Of a DNA stretch of 54,626 nt, positions 1 through 8,253 are shown in pieces. Position numbers and translations under genes: made by a program. This stretch comes from Corynebacterium sp. NML130628. Lineage in GTDB: Bacteria > Actinomycetota > Actinomycetes > Mycobacteriales > Mycobacteriaceae. Each line of letters opens with the position of its first letter. Positions within the stretch are counted from its first letter, which is position 1. The notes below the pieces were generated by a model, which did not search any database, was not told the origin of the DNA, and was given only the letters and a program-made list of their open reading frames with translations. The stretch is from contig NZ_MLAL01000002.1 of assembly GCF_001875665.1 (NCBI RefSeq), positions 1 through 54,626 of the forward strand, given 5' to 3'.

Positions 1-173
1 GGTTCAAGCATCACCACCGGCACACACCACTATCGTGGCACACAGCACGCAACCAACGTCAATGCAATCAAAAAAATAAAAAGTACATTGGCACACTATC
101 GAGTTCTCAAACAACAACCGCACACCCAACAACCAACCCCACAAACAAGAGCCAGCGTCAAGCAGCTGAAACA
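1..173 (-). other. rRNA operon leader (16S gene off left edge)
   Basis: Read on the minus strand, this stretch carries the TTTGAGAACTC...AGTGTGCCA motif (near 80-114) that is typical of the untranslated leader or spacer of actinobacterial rRNA operons, followed by a T-rich run. It lies just downstream of an rrn-type promoter, so I read it as the 5' leader of a 16S-23S-5S operon whose 16S gene begins beyond base 1. No mature rRNA sequence is visible. The alternative, a 16S-23S spacer, is less likely because no 16S lies upstream and a promoter does. Confidence 0.65.
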
Positions 174-202
174 AAGTTACACACCCATGAACACAAAGTC
201 AA
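174..202 (-). promoter_or_regulatory. rrn promoter (proximal)
   Basis: On the minus strand there is TTGACT, a 17-bp spacer and TAACTT (bases 202 to 174). Near-consensus -35 and -10 boxes at ideal spacing, directly ahead of the rRNA leader motif, make this a strong candidate for a main rRNA promoter. Confidence 0.65.
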
Positions 203-245
203 ATCCAACCAAACCAGCCAGACTCGAAACCGCCCACAAGCAGCA

Positions 246-274
246 ACTTTATTCACTTTGATCATTCCCTCCAA
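246..274 (-). promoter_or_regulatory. rrn promoter (distal)
   Basis: On the minus strand there is TTGGAG, a 17-bp spacer and TAAAGT (bases 274 to 246), 72 bp upstream of the proximal rrn promoter. Tandem promoters are usual for rRNA operons in this group. It is less close to consensus than the proximal one. Confidence 0.45.
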
Positions 275-356
275 GCGACTCAACCGCTCGTCGGCAACGA
301 GGGATAACTTAACCACGAACAAACAAACAACACAAATCGCCTGCGTAACACGCGTT

Positions 357-1112
357 TTAGTGATATGTAGCTAGTGGCCCATCCGGCCCTTCAATCACGT
401 GCACCGGCGTGTTGAAGATTTGCGTCAGTAGTTCGTCGTTCATGATCTCGCGCGGAGTCCCAAACGCGGCGATCTGACCATCCTTGGTAGCGCAGATGTA
501 GTCGGCGTACTTCGCTGCGAAGTTGATGTCGTGCAGCACGATGATAATGGTCCGCCCGAAGTCCCTCGCGGCGGAGTACAAGTGCTTCATCATTTCCACC
601 GAGTGTGCAATGTCAAGATTGTTTAGTGGTTCGTCGAGAAGAACATAGTCAGTTTCCTGGCAGAGCACCATCGCAACATAAGCGCGTTGGCGCTGCCCTC
701 CTGAGAGTTGGTCCAGGTAACGATTCTCGAGTTCGTGGAGACCAAGGAAGTCGATGTACTTCGAGATGATCTGCTCGTCCTCGGGAGTGAGACGTCCATG
801 GCTGTACGGGAAGCGCCCGAAGCCGACGAGTTGGCGGACCGTCAGGCGCGTCACAAAGTGGTTCTCCTGGCGCAAGATCGAGATGATCTTTGCGAGGTCT
901 TTTGATTTGGCGCTGGTGACGTCCATGCGGCCGATTTCGACGGTGCCGGAGTCGATAGCTAGGAGACGCCCAATCATCGTGAGGAGCGTCGACTTCCCTG
1001 CGCCGTTCGGCCCAACGAGCGCGGTGATGCCGCCTGCGGGAATCTCGATGTTGACGGGTCCGATTTTGACGTCGTCGCCGTACTCTTTACGAACTTCTTT
1101 CAGCGTGATCAT
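357..1112 (-). CDS. siderophore ABC importer, ATPase subunit
   Basis: This 251-residue ATPase of the FecE/YclP type powers uptake of ferric siderophore across the cytoplasmic membrane. Walker A (GPNGAGKST) is near residue 35, the signature LSGGQRQRA near 137 and Walker B (YVLLDEP) near 157, followed by the switch His in IIVLHDIN. Its start overlaps the stop of the permease gene upstream by 4 bp, so it is the last gene of a binding protein-permease-permease-ATPase operon. The layout matches the Bacillus yclNOPQ (petrobactin) and Campylobacter ceu type. The exact siderophore cannot be read from the sequence. Confidence 0.9.
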   Translation of the reverse strand: MITLKEVRKEYGDDVKIGPVNIEIPAGGITALVGPNGAGKSTLLTMIGRLLAIDSGTVEIGRMDVTSAKSKDLAKIISILRQENHFVTRLTVRQLVGFGRFPYSHGRLTPEDEQIISKYIDFLGLHELENRYLDQLSGGQRQRAYVAMVLCQETDYVLLDEPLNNLDIAHSVEMMKHLYSAARDFGRTIIIVLHDINFAAKYADYICATKDGQIAAFGTPREIMNDELLTQIFNTPVHVIEGPDGPLATYH

Positions 1113-2131
1113 AAGCGTCCCTTCTTCAAGATGACTGCCAAAAAGGTGATGCCACCGACAAGCTCAATGATGATCGACACCACACCTTGCGCGTAAAACA
1201 CGTGGTTCATGATGAAGTACGCGCCACTGAGCACACAGAATCCCAACAGCACAGCCATCGGGAAGATGTAGCGGTGGTCGTAGGTATCGCAGAATTGGTA
1301 TGCGAGCGTCGCTACGAGGAACCCCAGGAACGTCATCGGCCCGACGAGTGCGGTCGAGACTGCCATCAGGATTGAGACCAGCACCAATGTGAAGATCGAG
1401 TGGAATCGGTGGCTCACGCCGAGGTTCACGGTCACGTCCCTGCCGAGTGCGAGGACGTTGAGGCGGCGTGAATTGAGGACCAACAGCGCGGTGGCGCCGA
1501 GCGCGAGTGGGATAGCGACCGGATAGTAGTCAGGATCGGCGTTGTTGACAGAGCCGAACAGTCGCGCCGTCAGGACGTCGAACTCGCTCGGCGTCAAGAG
1601 GCGCTGCATGAATGTTGACACGCTGCCCAGCCCGCCGCCGATCACGATGCCAACCAGCAGCATCGCGTGCATATTTGCGTGCTTCCCGGACAAAAGCCAG
1701 GCGTAGAGCACAAGGCTCAGGCCAACCATCAGCACCAATTGCAGCACAAACATTTGCAGCGTGTGGGCATTGTTCAAACCTGCTGCACCAAGGAAGAACA
1801 CGGTGGAGGTATGGATCGACACGTAGAGGGCTTCAAAACCCATGATGGACGGTGTGATGATGCGGTTGTTCGTCACCGTTTGGAACGACACGGTCGCAAC
1901 CGCCTGGCACAGCGCCACGATCGCCATCGCAATGACTGAGTTCAAACGGCGCCTCGCAATCAGCCAGTAGCCAGGTGTGCCGAAGTCCATGGGGTTGCCG
2001 TAGGCCAGCAAACCGGCGGTAAAGCAGACAGCGGCCACGATAAGGCACGCAAGAATGACCCAGTAGCGGGTTTTGCTCTTGCTGGATTGGAAGGCTCCGA
2101 CGAAGCGGGCGTCGATAAGTGGTTTAGGCAC
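1109..2131 (-). CDS. siderophore ABC importer, permease 2
   Basis: This 340-residue FecCD-family permease has about nine hydrophobic segments and pairs with the permease encoded just upstream to form the transmembrane channel for ferric siderophore. The family's conserved GPMTFLGFLV segment, near residue 263, forms the coupling region with the ATPase. Its start overlaps the previous gene by 8 bp, and the ATPase gene overlaps its end. The tight overlaps point to translational coupling in one operon. Confidence 0.88.
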   Translation of the reverse strand: MPKPLIDARFVGAFQSSKSKTRYWVILACLIVAAVCFTAGLLAYGNPMDFGTPGYWLIARRRLNSVIAMAIVALCQAVATVSFQTVTNNRIITPSIMGFEALYVSIHTSTVFFLGAAGLNNAHTLQMFVLQLVLMVGLSLVLYAWLLSGKHANMHAMLLVGIVIGGGLGSVSTFMQRLLTPSEFDVLTARLFGSVNNADPDYYPVAIPLALGATALLVLNSRRLNVLALGRDVTVNLGVSHRFHSIFTLVLVSILMAVSTALVGPMTFLGFLVATLAYQFCDTYDHRYIFPMAVLLGFCVLSGAYFIMNHVFYAQGVVSIIIELVGGITFLAVILKKGRL

Positions 2132-3098
2132 GGCGACTTTGCCTCACGATCAAAAAGACGAAGACCACCGCACCGATGATGCCCAAGATGACGGACACCG
2201 GGATCTCGAACGGGGCGATGATCGTGCGGGCTAGCAAGTCACACACCGTGACGATGCCGATGCCGAGGAGGCAGACCCACGGAAGGTTGGAGCGCAGGTC
2301 GTCGCCACGCATCATGGAAACAATGTTGGGGACAATCAGCCCAAGGAAAGGAAGATTGCCGACGACCACCGTCACGACGCCCGCTGCGACCGCAACGAGG
2401 CTCGTGCCGACCAAGATGATGCGCCCGTAGTTGAGACCAATGTTCGTTGCGACGTCCTCTCCGAGGCCCGCGGCCGTGAGGCGGTCGGCGTAGAAGAACA
2501 CGGCGACCACCACGGCGACGACGATCCACAACACCTCGTACTGCCCGGAAATCACCGAGGTAAATGAGCCAGCGAACCAGATCCCCAACGACTGAAGCAA
2601 GTCAGTTTGAAGCGCCCAAAATGTGGAGAATGCGCTGACAACTGCCCCCAGCATGATGCCGACGATCGGGACGATCAGGCTCGAACGCAGCGTCACCCTA
2701 CGGAGAAATGCAAAGAAGACCATCGTCCCGATAAAAGCGAACGTGACGGAAATGATCATGCGTTGCAGGATCGTGCCGTCGGGTAAGTACACGTACGACG
2801 CCAGCAAGCCCAGGCCAGCCCACTCGGTGGTGCCCGTCGTGGTGGGTTCAACGAAACGGTTCTGTGTGAGCATCTGCATGATCAGACCGCTCATCGCCAT
2901 CGCGGCGCCAGCAAGCACCAACGCGATAGTGCGCGGAACGCGGGTGGTTTTGAACATGTCCCAGCCGTCGTTTGAGCGGAAAACATCGTACTGGCCCACT
3001 AATAGGGACAGGACTAGCAGTACGACAATAATGACGAGACCCACCCCTAACTTCCAGTTGAGAAGTTTGGGGTGGGTGCGCGTACCCGGGTGCGCCAT
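2124..3098 (-). CDS. siderophore ABC importer, permease 1
   Basis: This 324-residue FecCD-family permease has a first membrane segment at about residues 17-35 and a coupling segment LPFLGLIVPN near residue 250. It forms a heterodimer with the second permease. The start codon shares one base with the stop of the lipoprotein gene (ATTA junction at 3096-3100), typical of translational coupling. An EPTTTGTTEWAGLG motif near residue 84 is common in the YclN/CeuB subgroup. Confidence 0.88.
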   Translation of the reverse strand: MAHPGTRTHPKLLNWKLGVGLVIIVVLLVLSLLVGQYDVFRSNDGWDMFKTTRVPRTIALVLAGAAMAMSGLIMQMLTQNRFVEPTTTGTTEWAGLGLLASYVYLPDGTILQRMIISVTFAFIGTMVFFAFLRRVTLRSSLIVPIVGIMLGAVVSAFSTFWALQTDLLQSLGIWFAGSFTSVISGQYEVLWIVVAVVVAVFFYADRLTAAGLGEDVATNIGLNYGRIILVGTSLVAVAAGVVTVVVGNLPFLGLIVPNIVSMMRGDDLRSNLPWVCLLGIGIVTVCDLLARTIIAPFEIPVSVILGIIGAVVFVFLIVRQSRRA

Positions 3099-4120
3099 TA
3101 CTTGGCGGCCTCCAGCTTGTCAGCGATCTCGTTCAGGATTTCGGTGTAGGTCAAGATTGACTCGTTGATGTAGGTGTCCTGCGGAGCCACATAGACGTGA
3201 TTCTCCTTGATCGCGGTGACATTCTGCAGTGCGGCGGAGTCGCTCAGCACGCTCAGCGCAGCCGGAGACTCCCCTTCCTTCTTGATCGCCGCGTCGCGGT
3301 CGAGGGCGAAGATCCAGTCTGGGTTGGAATCCGCGATCGCCTCCACGGAAATGTCGTCACCCTTGTGGTCGCTCGACGCGTTTTCCACCTTCAACGCCGG
3401 AGTGAAGCCGACGAGGTCAAAGAGGGGGCCAAAGGTGCGGCCGATGCCCGGGGCAACATATCCGATTTCACCGCCAGAGACGTTGACAGCCATCACGGTC
3501 TGCGCTGGGTCGTATGCGTCGCGAACACGCTGTACTGCCTTGGTGAAGTCTTCGACGGTTTTCTCCGCTTCGGCCTGCTTACCGAAGATTTCGCCGAGCT
3601 CGAGGGTCTGGCGGATTAGCTCACGGTCGAACGGCTCGTCGTCGCGTGGCTCAAAGTCAACGAGCACTGCGTTCGGAACAAGCTTCTGGATCTCGTCGTC
3701 GTACTTTTCAAAGCGCTGGCCCGAGATGATGACGTCCGGATCAGACGCGACGATGATCTCCAGGTTCGGTTCCTTGTGATTGCCGATGTCCGCAATATCG
3801 TCATTGTCTCGCAGGCCCGGAACATCCTTCGAAACCAACTTCTTTGGCGCCGCAACTGGCTTTACACCCCAGGAGTCCAGAAGCTCGAAGGTACGGTTGT
3901 CGAGCGCGACAACGCGCTTCGGCGGAGTCGGCACAGTCTTTTCGCCATAGTTGTCGGTCACGGTCACGGTGCCGTTTTCCGCGGCAGCCGTCGTGGCGGA
4001 GGCGCTAGCCTGGGTCTCCGAAGTGGACGCGTTGTTCGACTCTGCTTCAGAGCAGGCGGTCAGCGTCATCGCTGCGGCGGCTGCAACAGCCACGATGGTC
4101 TTACGTGAAAAACGAATCAT
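3098..4120 (-). CDS. siderophore-binding lipoprotein
   Basis: This 340-residue solute-binding protein captures ferric siderophore outside the membrane. The N-terminus is a lipoprotein signal with a lipobox ending LTAC near residue 23, so it is predicted to be anchored by lipid. A low-complexity Ser/Ala linker follows, then a two-lobed FecB/YclQ fold starting at TVPTPPKRVVALDNRTFELL. It is the first gene of the operon, and DtxR-like boxes lie upstream at 4155-4210, so expression is probably induced by iron starvation. Naming the ligand (catecholate against other types) is not possible here. Confidence 0.9.
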   Translation of the reverse strand: MIRFSRKTIVAVAAAAAMTLTACSEAESNNASTSETQASASATTAAAENGTVTVTDNYGEKTVPTPPKRVVALDNRTFELLDSWGVKPVAAPKKLVSKDVPGLRDNDDIADIGNHKEPNLEIIVASDPDVIISGQRFEKYDDEIQKLVPNAVLVDFEPRDDEPFDRELIRQTLELGEIFGKQAEAEKTVEDFTKAVQRVRDAYDPAQTVMAVNVSGGEIGYVAPGIGRTFGPLFDLVGFTPALKVENASSDHKGDDISVEAIADSNPDWIFALDRDAAIKKEGESPAALSVLSDSAALQNVTAIKENHVYVAPQDTYINESILTYTEILNEIADKLEAAK

Positions 4121-4154
4121 GTTGAAAAGTATCCTTGCTACTTATATCCAAGGG

Positions 4155-4210
4155 TAGGGTTACCTCACTCACCCTAAATCATCCATGAGAGTTAGGCAAG
4201 GCTTAGAGAA
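4155..4210. promoter_or_regulatory. DtxR-like iron boxes
   Basis: Two candidate sites lie upstream of the siderophore lipoprotein gene. The segment at 4192-4210 matches the DtxR consensus (TTAGGTTAGGCTAACCTAA) at 13 of 19 positions by eye. A second element at 4155-4176 is an inverted repeat, TAGGGT-N10-ACCCTA. Iron-dependent repression by DtxR is the known control of such operons in Corynebacterium; the site calls are mine. Confidence 0.55.
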
Positions 4211-4337
4211 GAAAGTAATTATCGACGTCCCCCCTCCCCCTACCCCCGTGTCTTGTATCACCCCTGGCCAGAATGCGCCTACCCGGTATGATGACAGGCT
4301 CGTTAGATCGATCACAAGGGTAGGCATGCGCCGACCC

Positions 4338-5024
4338 CTAGATGTCTTTGACGCTCCCCTCGCCGTCGATGAACTCCAGCGGCGACGCCGGGAGGTTCTC
4401 GCGACCGACCACCTCGGTAACCACATCCGCGACTAGCTCCCGGGAAGTCCTCATGCTGCTGGTGCGCTCAGTATCGTCGTCCAGCACGGTAATGCCTCGG
4501 GCAGGCTCTTCGGTGAGCGTCGCTGGGCCAAGGATGAGGTAGTTGAGGTCCGTCGAATTCAGTTTATTGTCGACGGCCTTCTTCGACTCGACATACGCAT
4601 ACCACGACTCATCCGAAGGATCAGTCGTGTTCTCAGTAGCGCCGACGTACGAAATCATCACGTAAGCCGGTGCCTGTTTGCCTTCCGCAGCTAGCTTTTC
4701 CAGTCCAGCAATGGAAGCCAGGGCAGCGTCACGGTCGACCTCCCACGTCACTTCGGCGCCAGCGCGTCCACCGTTGCCGGCTCCCCACACCGCGACGTCG
4801 TACTGAGCAAGGAGCTCGGCCCAGGCATCAACGGAGATCTCGGTCAGATCTCGCAGGGCAGGGGTCGCTCCGAGCGCTTCAATATCGGCCGCCTGGTCGG
4901 GGTCGCGGATGAGGGAATGAATAGTGTGGCCAGCGGCAACGAGTTTTGGCGCCGCCAACAACCCCACCTTGCCGTGTCCACCGATGTACAGAACTTTCTT
5001 AGGTGCAGTCGTCGTTTCAGTCAT
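4338..5024 (-). CDS. NAD(P)-binding SDR-like protein
   Basis: A protein of about 228 residues of the atypical short-chain dehydrogenase type (NAD(P)H-binding, NmrA/YwnB-like). The start chosen is the ATG at 5024 (MTETTTAPKK); in-frame upstream starts exist up to 5114 but add an Arg-rich tail that does not fit the fold. The N-terminal glycine motif YIGGHGKVG binds the dinucleotide. There is no clear catalytic YxxxK pair in the usual place apart from YAYVESKKAVD near residue 150. The substrate is unknown. It is transcribed toward the siderophore operon but separated by about 200 bp with the iron boxes, so it is probably a separate unit. Confidence 0.75.
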   Translation of the reverse strand: MTETTTAPKKVLYIGGHGKVGLLAAPKLVAAGHTIHSLIRDPDQAADIEALGATPALRDLTEISVDAWAELLAQYDVAVWGAGNGGRAGAEVTWEVDRDAALASIAGLEKLAAEGKQAPAYVMISYVGATENTTDPSDESWYAYVESKKAVDNKLNSTDLNYLILGPATLTEEPARGITVLDDDTERTSSMRTSRELVADVVTEVVGRENLPASPLEFIDGEGSVKDI

Positions 5025-5116
5025 GGGCGCCACTGTACGCGTCATCGGCTTTCGCCGACGGCTGGCCGAGATGTGAATCACGCTCAGACCCCTCAGTCGG
5101 TGGCAACGTCGCAATG

Positions 5117-5504
5117 TCAGCGCAAATTCATGAGCTCTTGTGCAGTTGGGCCAAGCTCGTCAGCAGACTCGTTGATCTCTTTCAACGCAACAACGACGGT
5201 GGGGACCGAATACCTTGCGGACGCGCTCGAGGGCTTCGGGAATGCCCAACCCGTCGGCGGCAGAACGTAAAATGACAGATTGTAATTCATGTCCTCGGTC
5301 CCAGTCCACGTAGTCTTCAAACCCAGATTCAGTGCAGGTAAGCACTTTGTCGTTGTTGGACTTCAGTGCTTTAACACTCTTTTCAACCCGCCACATCCAC
5401 CCCGTCCCTGGGCAAGGCTCATCGGTTTTCGCTTCGTAACATGGCGTCAAATCATCTCCGAGCCCCATGTACCGGTAACGACCTTCACCATCATTGCTAG
5501 ACAT
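5117..5504 (-). pseudogene. hypothetical protein, frameshifted
   Basis: Reading from an ATG at 5504 (MSSNDGEGRYRYMGLGDD), a plausible acidic soluble protein runs to about 5210 (GLGIPEALERVRK) and then turns into Arg/Cys-rich nonsense. In a second frame over 5117-5210 the sequence resumes with a natural-looking C-terminus (SVPTVVVALKEINESADEL). One base gained or lost near 5200-5215 would join them into a protein of roughly 128 residues. I recognise no family. It could be a decayed gene, a sequencing error, or two chance ORFs. Confidence 0.4.
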
Positions 5505-5528
5505 CCTGACCAAGCACCTACACTTCAA

Positions 5529-6256
5529 TAGTCCTTAGCGCATCCTGAACACCTACTTTGTTACCTCCATACCGAGCCTGTCTCCCGGCCAGGAATTCTT
5601 CCTCATCGGGATAGTCGGACGGCCTTGTGTTCTTCCCTACCTACTCGTCCCAGCCCAAGTTCACGCCCTTGGTTCATTTCGGTAGTGTAAGTCGCAGTTC
5701 AATATAGACGAACTCGTCCTACCCGTACGTATACGTAGGCAAATACCCCCCCCCCGCTGTAAATTCCTGCCTTCGCCAAGCTTATCCACACTCAGGTCGA
5801 GCTCTTCTCCAATAGCGCCGCCAACAAGCTTCCGTTATCACCCCTTACACATGGCTTCCAACGGCTCATCGACTTGCGGTGTCCGTTCAATCGACGCCTC
5901 CAATCCATTGACTGCCCTCACTACAGGTGCAGGCTCTCGACGCACACCGCTCGGGCGGGCGTCAAAGAGTCGAATTTTCGCAACTCCCCAAGAAAGGACA
6001 CCGATCACAAAACCTCAATACCCAGGGGCAAACGCCAAGAAAGTCCATGACGACAACGAACCGGCCGACCATAAGCACGTCCGGGGCATGAACAAGCCGC
6101 GCCTGCGCGACTATGTCCATTAATCGAGGGTAACCTCAAGACGCAAGGGGATAGCCAAATGATTAACCCTTAGTATAATTTTCGCGAACCTTACACAATG
6201 AACAATTTAAAACCGTATGTTCTAACTGGAAACCAAAATCAAGGAGAGGAGCACTC
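5529..6256. other. intergenic, no confident gene
   Basis: About 730 bp without a convincing gene. It holds a 12-bp perfect palindrome TACGTATACGTA (5726-5737) and, a few bases on, a run of ten C (5746-5755). An open frame at 5851-6123 on the plus strand has no ribosome binding site or protein-like composition. A short minus-strand frame in the same place (including FDARPSGVRREPAPVV) looks slightly more protein-like but is too short and open-ended to call. Base composition falls toward the AT-rich cassette that follows. Confidence 0.4.
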
Positions 6257-6460
6257 ATGAGCGGGAAAGAGTTCTGGGGATCTTTTTTTGCCATAGTATC
6301 ACTAAGCTTTCTAGGACTCTTCCTATCTGGGTTTTTCCAGGGACCCAATCCAACTAGCGTAACGGTGTTGGCAATCCTTGGCACCTTCATTATCTCAACG
6401 ATTTTCTGGTTACCAACTCTCTATTTCATCAAAAAATATCAAGAAAAAGGAAAGGACTGA
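6257..6460 (+). CDS. small two-helix membrane protein (possible immunity)
   Basis: A 67-residue protein with two hydrophobic segments (about residues 7-28 and 36-58), a basic C-terminal tail ending KKYQEKGKD and little else. A strong ribosome binding site (AAGGAGAGG, bases 6240-6248) precedes the ATG. It is followed after 7 bp by a broken gene for a secreted bacteriocin-like protein, and both are clearly lower in GC than the flanking core genes. Small hydrophobic proteins beside bacteriocin genes often give self-protection, so I suggest an immunity role. No family was recognised. Confidence 0.6.
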   Translation: MSGKEFWGSFFAIVSLSFLGLFLSGFFQGPNPTSVTVLAILGTFIISTIFWLPTLYFIKKYQEKGKD

Positions 6461-6467
6461 TCCCAAA

Positions 6468-7178
6468 ATGAAACGGCTATCGTCGTCCCTCTTGACCATT
6501 GCTTGCGTTATATCATTTAGCCATCCAATGGCCAATGCTTAAGAGAATCTTCCATCGCAAGAAAGTGACAAGTGCGCCTCTCATTCAACAGCGGAGAATT
6601 ATCCAGAAGACTCCGGGCGTAAAGCTACAGCAGGCGAAAAGGAAATAATCAAAAAAGGTCTGCTAGATGGAACTATCCCACACATTGCCGACTTAGGCAA
6701 GGTTAACGTTAACAAGACGTTAACGGTAGGAAAAAATAACGAAACCGTCTATAGGGTTCCACTCTCTGGAGAATACGCCAATACTGATTACATCCTGGTC
6801 CACACTTTAAACAACACCATCAAGCGAGGAGCTGAAGTTCACATTGAGCAACTCAGCCCAAACGATGCACGCCTACAAGTTTGGGTGAACGGAAAATCAG
6901 AGTATGACAATGTGATCCGAGAATCGGAGGCTAACTACCAAACACGTGGTGTACGCGATGCTTGGAATGCGTTTGACAGCTGTCTAAATAATGCCGGTGT
7001 CCCTATGGCTGTTGTTACTGCCATCTCAATCGCATGTGGGCTTCTTGCACCTCCTACAGCAGGTGCAGGTGTGCCTCCTTGTATAATTGGAGCTGCAGGC
7101 GCCTTTGCTGGGACCGTTAGTTTTTGTTATGGAAAAGCGCTTAAAGCCCTTTCGTACTGTTCAAAACAGCATAGATGA
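6468..7178 (+). pseudogene. secreted bacteriocin-like protein, nonsense-interrupted
   Basis: The ATG at 6468 opens a good signal peptide (MKRLSSSLLTIACVISF, cleavage after MANA). The very next codon is TAA (6540-6542). The same frame then stays open to 7178, for 236 codons in all if the stop is ignored. The remainder has a charged, Asn-rich middle region and a hydrophobic Gly/Ala-rich C-terminus (about 70 residues) with five Cys: SCLNNAGVP, ACGLLAPP, VPPCIIG, SFCYGK, LSYC. This spacing and the ACGLL core recall the halocin C8-like bacteriocin domain; that link is tentative. A downstream restart (GTG at 6885) would give only the Cys-rich part without an export signal. It forms an operon with the small membrane protein 7 bp upstream. 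Confidence 0.6.
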
Positions 7179-7375
7179 AAGAAAGGATTCACTCAATCGA
7201 GAAGACGACTGTACCGGTTGTCTTTTCTACGTTATGCGCCACAGTTACGAGCTGTGTAACAGAAAGCGTCTGATGGCGTTGGGCTCTGACGCCCTAGCTG
7301 GCAGACACCTCTGATCCCGGCCGTGTTCGGTCGGGAAAATGATCCACTTTTATATCCAGCAAGATCTGTTCAGAT
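7179..7375. other. intergenic tail of AT-rich cassette
   Basis: I see no gene here. It separates the bacteriocin-like cassette from the IS relic. It contains a weak stem GTTAC-N7-GTAAC (around 7243-7260) that could act as a weak terminator for the upstream genes. Confidence 0.3.
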
Positions 7376-7668
7376 CAGTTCAAGCGCGACGAGAACGCGA
7401 TGTACAACAACGATCCACGCGTTTCACTCAAAGTCGCAGTCGAGACCTGAGACATCAACCGCACCACACTTCACACGTGTGCCGACGGGTACTGCACTGG
7501 CGCAAAAACCAAAATTCCAACGTTTGCACATGCTGGGCGTGCCCCATGCAACTCACTGCCCAATGCAGAAAAATGCGCCAGCTTTACCAGGAAAACGCGC
7601 TGCTAAACGAAGAACGCAATAGCTTGCTTGCGAAAGGCAGCCAAAAATTTCATGCAAGAGACTGACCA
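7376..7668 (+). mobile_element. IS3-family orfA relic
   Basis: The frame from 7376 reads QFKRDENAMYNNDPRVSLKV, then a TGA stop, then DINRTTLHTCADGYCTGAKT. This is the helix-turn-helix region of an IS3-family OrfA, whose usual forms include FKRDAVAMY...VSL...LGINRTTLHTWV. After about 7575 the homology moves to another frame (MRQLYQENALLNEERNSLL, the leucine-zipper end of OrfA) and then shifts again (LRKAAKNFMQE). At least one nonsense codon and two frameshifts mean it is dead. No orfB or terminal repeats were found, so it is only a fragment. It marks past IS activity beside the bacteriocin-like cassette. Confidence 0.7.
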
Positions 7669-7756
7669 GTTATCCGCCTTTGACATGTCGACAACCGCGA
7701 CACCGATTTCTCGGTCAAGCCGTCAAGCCGCCCCCATTCTGGCCACAAATAAGAAC

Positions 7757-7789
7757 AAACCCCCAGGCCCGTGAGGGTCTGGGGGTTTG
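7757..7789 (-). terminator. ssrA terminator
   Basis: On the minus strand, directly after the tmRNA 3' end, an AACCCCCAGACCC stem pairs with GGGCCTGGGGGTT across a TCAC loop, and TGTTCTT follows. The GC-rich stem and T-containing tail fit an intrinsic terminator for ssrA. Confidence 0.75.
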
Positions 7790-7796
7790 TGTTCAG

Positions 7797-8186
7797 TGGA
7801 GCCGCCGGGAATTGAACCCGGGTCCTTCACCACCGCGCCAGGGCTTCTCCGTGCGCAGTTCGCGCACTGCCTCTGCTCGGCCCTCCGGATCAGGCAAACA
7901 TGTCCGGATGACGGGCCCAGTCAGTGAAAAATGTCCCTTCCGAGGCCCCACTGACAGGGCCGGAAGGCAAGCCCCCCTAAGTCGACGCCAGGTACCGGGT
8001 CGGGGGCATCCCCGGCCTGACGGACACGCAGGTCGCTGAACCTTTCTAATTAGGCAGCGAGGGCGTAGTCACGCTGAGAGTTCTTCTCTGCGTTTATTGG
8101 TTGCTACGACGCTTACGGTGGTCTCTAGCCTGCACCGGCACGCTTCCCCTGGCTTAGTCGATGAAGTCGAAACCAGAATCGACCCC
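7797..8186 (-). ncRNA. ssrA: transfer-messenger RNA (tmRNA)
   Basis: The tmRNA rescues stalled ribosomes with SmpB. The 5' end GGGGUCG (8186 downward) pairs over seven bases with CGGCUCC at 7804-7798, with a G-U allowed, forming the tRNA-like acceptor. The T-arm GGGUUCAAUUCCC precedes the 3' end, and the CCA is not encoded. The internal tag frame is GCA GAG AAG AAC UCU CAG CGU GAC UAC GCC CUC GCU GCC UAA, giving AEKNSQRDYALAA, which carries the usual actinobacterial tag ending. Its partner smpB lies one gene upstream. Confidence 0.95.
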
Positions 8187-8253
8187 TCGTACTACGGGAA
8201 CCGTAGAAGCACCACTGTAGCCGACAATCGCGCTCCCGCGCAAGGGCCCCGAC

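Noticed and set aside
5851..6123. 90-residue plus-strand frame
   Set aside because: No ribosome site, no coding-like composition, no recognised family.
6540..6542. Programmed stop-codon readthrough or recoding in the bacteriocin-like gene
   Set aside because: TAA is not used for selenocysteine or pyrrolysine, no special downstream structure was seen, and other genes in the window are broken by TGA and TAG. Mutation is the simpler reading.
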